DNA of 6,355 nt from 2-12-FULL-41-16 sp964390625 (GTDB lineage Bacteria > Patescibacteriota > Patescibacteriia > Magasanikbacterales > UBA922). A program made the position numbers and the translations under genes. Shown in pieces: positions 1-4,714 of this stretch; within the stretch, counting starts at the first letter, position 1, and the number at the start of each line of letters is the position of its first letter. The notes below the pieces were generated by a model that searched no databases, was not told the origin of the DNA, and saw only the letters and a list, made by a program, of their open reading frames with translations. The stretch is from the NCBI GenBank assembly GCA_964390625.1, contig CAYMID010000037.1, positions 1 through 6,355 of the forward strand. Reading direction: 5' to 3'.

Positions 1-2
1 TG

Positions 3-76
3 CGGACCGGACGGGACTCGAACCCGCAACTTCTGCCGTGACAGGGCAGTGCTCTAACCAGTTGAACTACCGGTCC
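3..76 (-). tRNA. tRNA-Asp (anticodon GUC)
   Basis: This is a complete 74-nt cloverleaf on the minus strand that delivers aspartate to GAC/GAU codons. The acceptor stem GGACCGG (76-70) pairs fully with CCGGTCC (10-4). The D stem is GTTC/GAGC, the anticodon stem CTGCC/GGCAG encloses loop CTGTCAC with anticodon GTC, and the T stem GCGGG/CCCGT encloses TTCGAGT. The discriminator is G, as expected for tRNA-Asp. Only CA follows the discriminator, so the full CCA is not encoded and must be added by a nucleotidyltransferase. It lies 31 bases downstream of the small basic ORF and may share the ribosomal protein transcript; I see no separate promoter. Confidence 0.97.
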
Positions 77-80
77 AAAG

Positions 81-102
81 CCGTCACCCAATCGGGTGGC
101 GG
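81..102 (-). other. Small hairpin between the basic ORF and tRNA-Asp
   Basis: On the minus strand CACCC (98-94) pairs with GGGTG (89-85) around the loop GATT. CCG (102-100) pairs with CGG (83-81) outside one A·C mismatch. Only three T residues follow before the tRNA begins, so it is a poor intrinsic terminator. It may instead separate or help process the tRNA precursor. The structure is seen directly; the role is a guess. Confidence 0.35.
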
Positions 103-107
103 AGGTG

Positions 108-242
108 TTACTTTTTCACCGCAGCGGCCTTACCGGCAGCTTGGGCTTTCTGTAAACGCTTGAGCTTGGCTTTGTCGCGCTTGACCTTTTCGATCTTGCG
201 GTCAGCCTTCCACTTGGTGCGAACTTTCTTGCGCATTCCCAT
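108..242 (-). CDS. Small lysine-rich basic protein, 44 aa, function unknown
   Basis: I do not recognise this gene. The frame begins ATG GGA ATG CGC AAG AAA (MGMRKKVRTKW) and ends AAAAAGTAA. Lysine and arginine make up close to half of the 44 residues. Residues 12-34 (KADRKIEKVKR onward) should form a charged helix, and residues 35-44 are an Ala/Lys tail. The composition resembles small ribosome- or RNA-binding proteins, and it sits between rplT and tRNA-Asp on the same strand, so a ribosome-associated role is plausible but inferred. No Shine-Dalgarno precedes ATG 242; the in-frame ATG at 236 is an alternative start giving 42 aa. A chance frame is possible at this length, though the codon use and position argue for a real gene. 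Confidence 0.6.
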   Translation of the reverse strand: MGMRKKVRTKWKADRKIEKVKRDKAKLKRLQKAQAAGKAAAVKK

Positions 243-264
243 AGGATAAATGTTAGTGTGTCCT

Positions 265-350
265 GCAAAAAATCCTCATAGTGTCCGGCGCGACAAAGTC
301 TGAAGGAGGGGACAGACCCATCAGCGCCAAACACTACGAGGATTCTTTGC
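265..350 (-). terminator. Long two-tier RNA hairpin after rplT, terminator-like
   Basis: Minus-strand bases 350-331 pair with 284-265 over 20 bp. The pairing continues through 330-329/286-285 and 328-324/291-287, giving a 27-bp stem. The four positions that are not Watson-Crick (337/278, 345/270, 330/285, 329/286) are A·C on the plus strand but G·U in the minus-strand RNA. After a 4x4 internal loop, a second stem (319-313 with 302-296, including two more G·U pairs) encloses the ten-base loop UCCCCUCCUU. The descending arm ends in GGATTTTTTGC, so a six-U tract pairs with the A-rich start of the stem, as in many intrinsic terminators. It starts 7 bases after the rplT stop. It may terminate or attenuate transcription, protect the 3' end, or act as a processing or protein-binding site. 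The small ORF downstream would require readthrough or its own promoter. Confidence 0.6.
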
Positions 351-357
351 GGCCGCA

Positions 358-702
358 TTACTTGGCGGCGCTGACAATTGCTTTAAAGACCTCTGGGCGT
401 TCGGCCGCAATCGCGGCGAGCATCTTGCGGTTAAGCTTGATGTTGGCTTTGCTGAGTTTACCTATAAAGGCACTGTAACTCATATCAAAGGCGCGAACGG
501 CAGCATTGACATTGACCTGCCAAAGAGCGCGAGTGGTGCGCTTCTTAACGCGACGATCGCGGTAGGCATAGCCACCAGCTTTGGTGGCAGCGGTCTTGGC
601 GAGTTTAAGCAAACTCTTGCGACCACCCTCGAAACCTTTTACTTTCTCCAAAATACCACGACGACGTTTGGAATGGTGAACACCACGTTTTACACGAGAC
701 AT
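358..702 (-). CDS. rplT: 50S ribosomal protein L20 (bL20)
   Basis: bL20 binds 23S rRNA early in assembly of the large ribosomal subunit. The 114-aa length is usual for the family. Recognisable blocks are the basic N-terminal extension KRGVHHSKRRRGILEKVKGF (6-25), YAYRDRRVKKR (about 45-55), LWQVNVNAA (about 60-68), SYSAFIGKL (about 75-83) and the C-terminal LNRKMLAAIA...PEVFKAIV segment. Its ATG lies three bases after the rpmI stop (TAA TAT ATG) without a Shine-Dalgarno, so translation is probably coupled to L35. In E. coli and B. subtilis L20 represses its own operon through the leader RNA. Here the leader before rpmI is only about 13 nt, too short for such a structure, while a large hairpin follows the rplT stop. 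Confidence 0.97.
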   Translation of the reverse strand: MSRVKRGVHHSKRRRGILEKVKGFEGGRKSLLKLAKTAATKAGGYAYRDRRVKKRTTRALWQVNVNAAVRAFDMSYSAFIGKLSKANIKLNRKMLAAIAAERPEVFKAIVSAAK

Positions 703-705
703 ATA

Positions 706-912
706 TTATACATTATAAGGCATGGCGCGCACAATCGTTTGCTTGACCGTGGTGGACATAACCTTGTCCGAGCGCTTATTGCGCTTAGTCTTGCCGTTTT
801 CACGAGCGTTAAAATGGTCTTGGCCTTCGGAGCGCTTCATTACTTTGATGCCTTTTTTGGACTTCTTGAGTACAAAACGCTTAGCAATGGCCTTGTTCGT
901 TTTCAGGGTCAT
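706..912 (-). CDS. rpmI: 50S ribosomal protein L35 (bL35)
   Basis: bL35 is a small basic protein of the large ribosomal subunit. The 68-aa product starts MTLKTNKAIAKRFVLKKSKK, matching the family's LKT-K-A-AKRF opening. It has the basic middle (KTKRNKRSDK, about 41-50) and ends VRAMPYNV, the counterpart of the usual RMLPY end. It lies in the standard infC-rpmI-rplT order. Unlike the classic arrangement, in which infC drives the other two, it has its own strong promoter in the 76-base gap after infC. The ATG is preceded by the U-rich leader CTTTATTTTTCGT and not by a Shine-Dalgarno. Confidence 0.95.
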   Translation of the reverse strand: MTLKTNKAIAKRFVLKKSKKGIKVMKRSEGQDHFNARENGKTKRNKRSDKVMSTTVKQTIVRAMPYNV

Positions 913-932
913 ACGAAAAATAAAGTAGCCGC

Positions 933-961
933 AGTATACCGTAGAGGGCCCATAGTGTCAA
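933..961 (-). promoter_or_regulatory. Sigma70-type promoter for rpmI-rplT
   Basis: On the minus strand TTGACA (961-956, exact consensus -35) is followed by a 17-base spacer and TATACT (938-933, five of six consensus -10 bases). A start seven bases downstream, near 926, would leave a leader of about 13 nt before the rpmI ATG at 912. Position, spacing and match quality make this the best promoter in the window. It lets L35 and L20 be transcribed independently of infC. Confidence 0.85.
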
Positions 962-988
962 GTAATTGACCTGTGGAAACCCTGAGGG

Positions 989-1537
989 TTACTTTTTGGC
1001 AATAATGGCCGTCATTTTGTGGCCTTGGCGCTGAATATCCTGCTCTAGGCGTATTGGCATGACTTCGCCCATTTGCTTAACAAAATCACGAATAATTTCG
1101 TTGGCTAGGTCTTGTTTACCGTTTTCACGACCGCGGAGGATCAGTTCTACCTTGACCTTGTCCCCTCGGTCCAAAAACTTTTGAGCCTGACCTTTTTTGG
1201 TTTCTAGGTCATGTTCGCCGATACGGACCGAAAGGCGAATGCCTTTGATTTCGCTGGCGTGTGAGTGAGCTTTTTGTTTGCGAGCAGCTTTCTCCTTTTG
1301 GTATTTGAATTCGGAAAAGCTGACCAACTTGGCTACTGGCGGTTCGCTCTTAGGATTAATTTCAACCAGATCCAGTCCGCGTTCCTCGGCAATACGTACG
1401 GCCTGAGGTACGGTCAGGGTGCCGAGTGGTTTACCTTCTTCGTCCAAAACCATGACTTGTGGGGCGTCAATTTCCAGATTTTTGCGGAAATGGACAATAA
1501 GCGGTTTCTCTGGACGTTTTTTACGCGAAATACGCAT
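989..1537 (-). CDS. infC: Translation initiation factor IF-3
   Basis: IF-3 binds the 30S subunit, prevents premature joining of 50S and checks start-codon and initiator-tRNA choice. The 182-aa product has the N-terminal domain (LEIDAPQVMVLDEEGKPLG, about 22-40; RGLDLVEINPKSEPPVAKL, about 53-71), a lysine-rich linker helix (YQKEKAARKQKA) and the C-terminal domain (EIKGIRLSVRIGEHDLETK, FLDRGDKVKVELILRGRE, and the end GHKMTAIIAKK). I chose ATG at 1537 (MRISRKK). The frame is open upstream to a TTG at 1558, but those seven codons lie in the tmRNA-infC gap and look non-coding. The start is ATG, not the AUU that E. coli uses for autoregulation. No Shine-Dalgarno is visible. I find no good -35 element, so it is probably cotranscribed with ssrA; a TATATT at 1547-1542 could only serve a nearly leaderless transcript. 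Confidence 0.97.
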   Translation of the reverse strand: MRISRKKRPEKPLIVHFRKNLEIDAPQVMVLDEEGKPLGTLTVPQAVRIAEERGLDLVEINPKSEPPVAKLVSFSEFKYQKEKAARKQKAHSHASEIKGIRLSVRIGEHDLETKKGQAQKFLDRGDKVKVELILRGRENGKQDLANEIIRDFVKQMGEVMPIRLEQDIQRQGHKMTAIIAKK

Positions 1538-1563
1538 AGCTAATATAAAAAGTAACAAATTAG

Positions 1564-1953
1564 TGGAGATGCCGAGAGTTGAACTCGGGTGCAGATGGGT
1601 TATTGGATTACCCTACGTGTGTAGTAACTTTGGTGTTTTGGCCGTTGGTGGGGAAGTTACAAAACAACAACGACCTAGGCTCAAGGCCAATTCAGCGTAC
1701 CAGCTTGAGTCGCACTGGTCAGCCTACCTCGATAGGGTGGCACCGCCGACTTCGTACCGAGGATCAGAAGGGCGATGGCTCAAAGCAATTAAGCGAGAGC
1801 AGGAACGAATGAAGGAGCGAAAGCGTTAGCCATGGCTGTCTTCATGCGTGTATATAAGTTGGCACTTATGTGTTTGGTGTGGATACGGGTACACCAGCCC
1901 CGACACGCGCAATCGGCAATAACGAGTTCCACCTGGCGAAGCCCGTCATCCCC
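1564..1953 (-). ncRNA. ssrA: Transfer-messenger RNA (tmRNA), one-piece
   Basis: tmRNA with SmpB rescues stalled ribosomes and tags the unfinished protein for proteolysis. The 5' end GGGGATG (1953-1947) pairs with CATCTCC (1571-1565) as a 7-bp acceptor stem with one G·U; the discriminator is A and CCA is not encoded. The T arm CCGAG-TTCAACT-CTCGG lies just before the 3' acceptor strand. The D-like region GGCTTCGCCAGG (1943-1932) matches the conserved GGxUUCGxCxGG block. The tag frame GCT AAC GCT TTC ... TAA (1830-1789) encodes ANAFAPSFVPALA. Helices flank it: TAAGT/ACTTA and GGTGT/ACACC before the tag, and CTCAAG/CTTGAG after. A crossing pair of helices (1624-1630 with 1654-1660, and 1635-1639 with 1661-1665) forms a clear pseudoknot. 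The 390-nt length is typical. The gene abuts smpB with no gap. Confidence 0.96.
1789..1830 (-). other. tmRNA tag-peptide reading frame (ANAFAPSFVPALA, then TAA)
   Basis: The frame GCT AAC GCT TTC GCT CCT TCA TTC GTT CCT GCT CTC GCT TAA lies in the single-stranded middle of tmRNA. It opens with Ala-Asn, as most tags do, and ends in Ala-Leu-Ala, the small hydrophobic end read by ClpXP-type proteases. It has no acidic residue and two Phe and two Pro, unlike the familiar ANDENYALAA form. The resume codon could instead be GCC at 1836-1834, which would add Ala-Met at the front; ATG follows in the same frame. Confidence 0.8.
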
Positions 1954-2406
1954 TTAGCTGGATAAATCACGGGCGGCGCGACGAAGGTCGCGGGCGTTCT
2001 CCCGGTCTTTAATACTGGCTCGCTTGTCGTGAGCTTTTTTGCCCCGAGCTAAGCCAATTTCCAACTTGATGTAGCGGCCTTTAGTATATATGGACAAAGG
2101 CACGGCTGTCAAGCCTTTTTCCATAAGTTTTTCGCGTAAATAAGCACTTTCTTTTTTGTGGAGAAGGACTACTCGGGTCTGAGTTGGGTCATAGTCGGGA
2201 ATGGGACGGGCCTGGGGGTAGTGAGGGATATGGGCGTTTAAAATCGTGGGGGTTTCCCCATGAAAAGTGATGTAGGCGCCTTTTAAGGATATGTGACCGC
2301 TGCGGATTGATTTGACTTCGCTACCAGATAACTTTAAGCCAGCCTCGAGTTTTTCTAGGATTTCATATTCAAAAAAGGCTTTTTTGTTCGTGGCGTAGGT
2401 CGGCAT
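1954..2406 (-). CDS. smpB: SsrA-binding protein SmpB
   Basis: SmpB binds the tRNA-like part of tmRNA, takes the place of the missing anticodon arm and brings tmRNA into the empty A site of stalled ribosomes. The 150-aa product has the family core: NKKAFFEYEILEKLEAGL (7-24), SGSEVKSIRSG, LKGAY, LNAHIPHYPQA, RVVLLHKKE, VPLSIYTKGRYIKLEIGLARGKK and the basic C-terminal tail HDKRASIKDRENARDLRRA, which normally lies in the mRNA channel. I chose ATG 2406 (MPTYATNKKAF) because family members start a few residues before NKKA; the frame stays open upstream only as a shadow of the divergent gene. Its TAA (1956-1954) directly touches the first tmRNA base. No strong Shine-Dalgarno or clear promoter is visible in the 88-base divergent gap. 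Confidence 0.97.
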   Translation of the reverse strand: MPTYATNKKAFFEYEILEKLEAGLKLSGSEVKSIRSGHISLKGAYITFHGETPTILNAHIPHYPQARPIPDYDPTQTRVVLLHKKESAYLREKLMEKGLTAVPLSIYTKGRYIKLEIGLARGKKAHDKRASIKDRENARDLRRAARDLSS

Positions 2407-2446
2407 ACGGCGTAGTTTCTCATAGGCAGGCGCTCTTGTCCAGATT

Positions 2447-2475
2447 TTGCGCAAATGGGCAAAAAGGCGTATACT
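2447..2475 (+). promoter_or_regulatory. Sigma70-type promoter for the plus-strand membrane operon
   Basis: TTGCGC (2447-2452) and TATACT (2470-2475) are separated by 17 bases. The predicted start, near 2482, gives a leader of about 13 nt before ATG 2495. The -10 hexamer and the leader length match the rpmI promoter in this window. The -35 lies inside the 10-base perfect palindrome TTTGCGCAAA (2446-2455), which could be an operator or chance. The promoter sits in the divergent gap with smpB. Confidence 0.7.
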
Positions 2476-2494
2476 AGGCCTGTATTTATTTTCT

Positions 2495-2902
2495 ATGCAA
2501 TACTGGTGGCACCACAAGACACAGCACGCCCCTTTTGGACTTAGTGTCTCGTTATTGTTGGGTTTTTGCGGGTTAGCAGCGGTGGGGATTTGGCATTTTT
2601 GGCCACAACAGCCGTTGGCGGTCAATGATATTCTTCTCCCAGAAGCAACCGTGACGCGTACTTCGCCAATGGCGGTCGAGGCTGCCTATCGGGCCGAGAT
2701 GGCCGAGGTGGTCGCTTTACTAGATAAACCAGACGCAAATATGGCGGTCGAGGTGGAGAAGCGTTTGCTCCGGGTGCGTGTCCCGCGTGAAAAGTTAGAT
2801 GCTCACTTATCGGCTGTATTGGCCTGGAACCGTTTGGATAAATCTGCGCCCACAGAATTGGCGGCTAAGGCCAAACTCATTCTAAACACTTTATTGCAGT
2901 AA
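2495..2902 (+). CDS. Small single-span membrane protein, function unknown
   Basis: I do not recognise this gene. The 135-aa product has a short, aromatic and His-rich N-terminus (MQYWWHHKTQH), one hydrophobic segment at about 13-33, and a hydrophilic remainder of about 100 residues that looks helical (AYRAEMAEVVALLDK, about 64-78; a charged middle VEVEKRLLRVRVPREK, 85-100; AAKAKLILNTLLQ at the end). A stretch of positive and His residues before the span suggests N-in, C-out. I chose ATG 2495 because it lies at the right distance from the promoter; an upstream in-frame TTG at 2447 is part of the -35 box. It is the first gene of the five-gene run and ends one base before the next. Confidence 0.85.
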   Translation: MQYWWHHKTQHAPFGLSVSLLLGFCGLAAVGIWHFWPQQPLAVNDILLPEATVTRTSPMAVEAAYRAEMAEVVALLDKPDANMAVEVEKRLLRVRVPREKLDAHLSAVLAWNRLDKSAPTELAAKAKLILNTLLQ

Positions 2903-2903
2903 C

Positions 2904-3665
2904 ATGCCCGTGCGTTTACATCAATTGATCGCAGGGTTAGCGGGAATTGTGGCCGCAGCATTGTTGCTGTTGGCAACTTTTTTTCCAGTTATGTTGGTGG
3001 CGGTAAGTCTGTGGGGTGCTTGGTTGGTGCTGCTGGCAACTATGTCATATCGCCTAACACGTTGGCCAGGGGCCTGGTTGGCTGGATCATTCACCTTGTG
3101 GGCTGGTTTGTTTTATACAATTTTGGATTGGCCGCCAGCAATTGTTCTGTGGTTGTTGGTAACGGCCGCTGGAACGGGGGCAATTATGTGGTGGCAATTT
3201 TTGCGTCGCGCTCCTTTGATTAGTTTTCAACGCAAACCGTGGCGTCGTGTGGTGATGATGTGTTGGGTAATAACTGTGGCTGCTGCGTTCGGAGTATTAG
3301 CAGCCTGGCATATGTTTTTTCCAATGTGGCCAACAATTTTACTGAGTTTAACTGGGGCCCTAGTGGCGGCTTTAGCTGGTAACCAAATTTGGTTATTGTA
3401 TCAGGCACCGCTACCAACCAAATATTGGGGATGGACTGTTTTGCTTGGTTTAGCCATGCTGGAGATAGTTTCAGTAGTGTTATATTTTTTGCCACTAGGA
3501 TATTTTGCTAGTGCGTTATTATTGGCCTGGCTGTGGTATATTGCCCAATTGTTTATTCGTTTTTACGAAAGTCGAACTGGAATTATCTGGTATCGACAGC
3601 GCTGGTTTCTGGTGGGTAATGCCATTGCTTTGGCCGCGCTTTTGTATATTGTTCGTTTAGTATGA
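2904..3665 (+). CDS. Polytopic inner-membrane protein, about 8-9 spans, function unknown
   Basis: The 253-aa product is almost entirely hydrophobic, with likely spans near 9-27, 29-48, 56-74, 78-97, 115-135, 141-165, 174-196, 199-218 and 234-252. It is rich in Trp, with short basic loops (YRLTRWP about 49-55; RRAPLISFQRKPWRR 101-115; RFYESRTGIIWYRQRW about 219-234) that would face the cytoplasm by the positive-inside rule. I see no catalytic or transport motif that assigns a family. It begins one base after the previous stop and its TGA overlaps the next ATG in ATGA, so it is likely translationally coupled to the HtrA-like gene. A polysaccharide-handling role (flippase or polymerase partner) is conceivable given the Wzz-like neighbour but has no sequence support. 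Confidence 0.85.
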   Translation: MPVRLHQLIAGLAGIVAAALLLLATFFPVMLVAVSLWGAWLVLLATMSYRLTRWPGAWLAGSFTLWAGLFYTILDWPPAIVLWLLVTAAGTGAIMWWQFLRRAPLISFQRKPWRRVVMMCWVITVAAAFGVLAAWHMFFPMWPTILLSLTGALVAALAGNQIWLLYQAPLPTKYWGWTVLLGLAMLEIVSVVLYFLPLGYFASALLLAWLWYIAQLFIRFYESRTGIIWYRQRWFLVGNAIALAALLYIVRLV

Positions 3666-4705
3666 GTCACTTGAACGCTCCACATTTACCGCCGGCCGCA
3701 TCGTCTTTGCGTTTGCGATCTAGCACTCAACGCTTGAAGTGGTTGGTATTGGCGGTTGGCTTAAGTTTATTTGCGGGGGCAGTAGGGAGTTTGTGGGTGC
3801 TTGGCGAACTGTATGATTCACGGCCACTGTACGTAATTACCAGTCATAATAATAACAATAACAACACCAAACCAACATTGAGTGCAGACATGGTTCGTGA
3901 TTGGCGTTATCGTCGGGTTTGGTTGTATGACAGCACGCAAGTAACAAATGGTGTGTACACCGAAGCAGCGCGAGTGGCACCGGCGGTAGTGTTGAATGCT
4001 GGTGGGTGGATTGTATGGTATAGCGCCGGTCAATCAACACCAGTAGTTGCCTTGGATTGGCAAGGGATTAAATATCAAATTGAAAAAACCGTACGCACTA
4101 ATTCGGGATTAGTGTTTGCTAAATTAGCAGGGGCTAATTTTCGGGCTACCACTGCATTTAGCGAATGGCCCAAATGGACCGAGACCGAACCAGTGTGGGC
4201 ATGGGGAGCGGACTGGCAGCTTAAGTCATGGCAGCGTAGTGTAGCGACCCCCGCGGTTCGTTTGGCCACAGACGAAGTAGTGGTGTATCAAGTGGTTGGT
4301 GCAGAGAGTGGAGCCACCATTACGGATGTAAAGGGTGATTTAATTGGGATTGTTGATAAAAATGGTCGCGTGATTCCAGGGTGGTTTATTGCCGCGGCTT
4401 TGCCACAAGTAATGATAACCGGACAATTGCCGGTCGCAGCGGTTGATTGGCAAGGTAGTTTTGTGACTGGAATTATGGTTGGGCCGCAATGGCAGGAAAG
4501 TTCTGGTTTTTATGTGACTGCGGCTCGAATAAAACGAGGCGAAAATACTGTTCAAAAAGGGGATATTGTTACCACAATTAATCAGCAACCAGTTACACCT
4601 GATTCACTGGCGCGTTTGTTAGCAACAAGTCCACAACAATTTTCCGCAACCGTGTGGCGTAACAACGCCCTGCATACAGTTACGGTTGATAAACTTGAGA
4701 ATTAA
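3662..4705 (+). CDS. Membrane-anchored HtrA-like protein with PDZ domain, probable pseudoprotease
   Basis: The 347-aa product has a cytoplasmic N-terminus, one span (about 27-48), an Asn run (63-68), a trypsin-like HtrA/DegP fold (about 95-252) and a C-terminal PDZ domain (about 265-345; KGDIVTTINQQPV at 299-311). The PDZ and the end of the protease domain (SGATITDVKGDLIGIV, 216-231; GRVIPGWFIAAAL, 235-247) match the HtrA pattern NSGGPL..xGxVIGI..IP. The catalytic positions do not: GWIVWYSAG (115-123) stands where HtrA has the YIVTNxHV histidine block, GLVFAKL (149-155) where it has DLAVLKI, and the GNSGG motif has become AESGA, keeping only the Ser (216). I infer a non-proteolytic binding or scaffold protein outside the membrane. 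The alignment was done by eye, so residue matching at His and Asp is less certain than the overall fold. It overlaps the upstream gene by four bases. Confidence 0.8.
   Translation: MSHLNAPHLPPAASSLRLRSSTQRLKWLVLAVGLSLFAGAVGSLWVLGELYDSRPLYVITSHNNNNNNTKPTLSADMVRDWRYRRVWLYDSTQVTNGVYTEAARVAPAVVLNAGGWIVWYSAGQSTPVVALDWQGIKYQIEKTVRTNSGLVFAKLAGANFRATTAFSEWPKWTETEPVWAWGADWQLKSWQRSVATPAVRLATDEVVVYQVVGAESGATITDVKGDLIGIVDKNGRVIPGWFIAAALPQVMITGQLPVAAVDWQGSFVTGIMVGPQWQESSGFYVTAARIKRGENTVQKGDIVTTINQQPVTPDSLARLLATSPQQFSATVWRNNALHTVTVDKLEN
3848..3865 (+). repeat. AAT/AAC codon run encoding six Asn
   Basis: Six consecutive Asn codons (AAT AAT AAC AAT AAC AAC) lie in the linker between the membrane span and the protease-like domain of the HtrA-like protein. 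The mixed codons make it a poor candidate for slippage-driven phase variation; it probably encodes a flexible linker. Confidence 0.7.
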
Positions 4706-4714
4706 TTTTTTTCT

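Noticed and set aside
673..969. Plus-strand frames opposite rpmI and rplT
   Set aside because: They are shadows of clear ribosomal protein genes on the other strand.
978..990. AACCC-TGA-GGGTT hairpin at the infC stop as a terminator
   Set aside because: The stem is only 5 bp. The T-rich tail is on the plus-strand side, where no gene needs terminating, and on the minus strand no U tract follows.
1538..1558. TTG start extending infC by seven codons
   Set aside because: The extra codons (LLFILA) lie in the AT-rich tmRNA-infC gap and do not resemble IF-3 N-termini; ATG 1537 is a better start.
1419..1829. Plus-strand frame of 136 codons across the infC-tmRNA region
   Set aside because: It is antisense to infC and tmRNA, and the tmRNA structure fully explains the sequence.
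2447..2494. TTG start extending the first membrane gene by 16 codons
   Set aside because: The TTG is the -35 hexamer and the stretch contains the -10, so it lies upstream of the predicted transcript start.
1954..2625. Longer smpB frame of 223 codons starting at 2625
   Set aside because: The extra 73 codons are antisense to the divergent membrane gene and its promoter. SmpB proteins start just before the NKKAF block, which fits ATG 2406.
3663..3665. UGA read as glycine, as in some Patescibacteria
   Set aside because: TGA ends the polytopic membrane gene within the ATGA overlap, and reading through meets another in-frame TGA almost at once. All other complete genes end in TAA.
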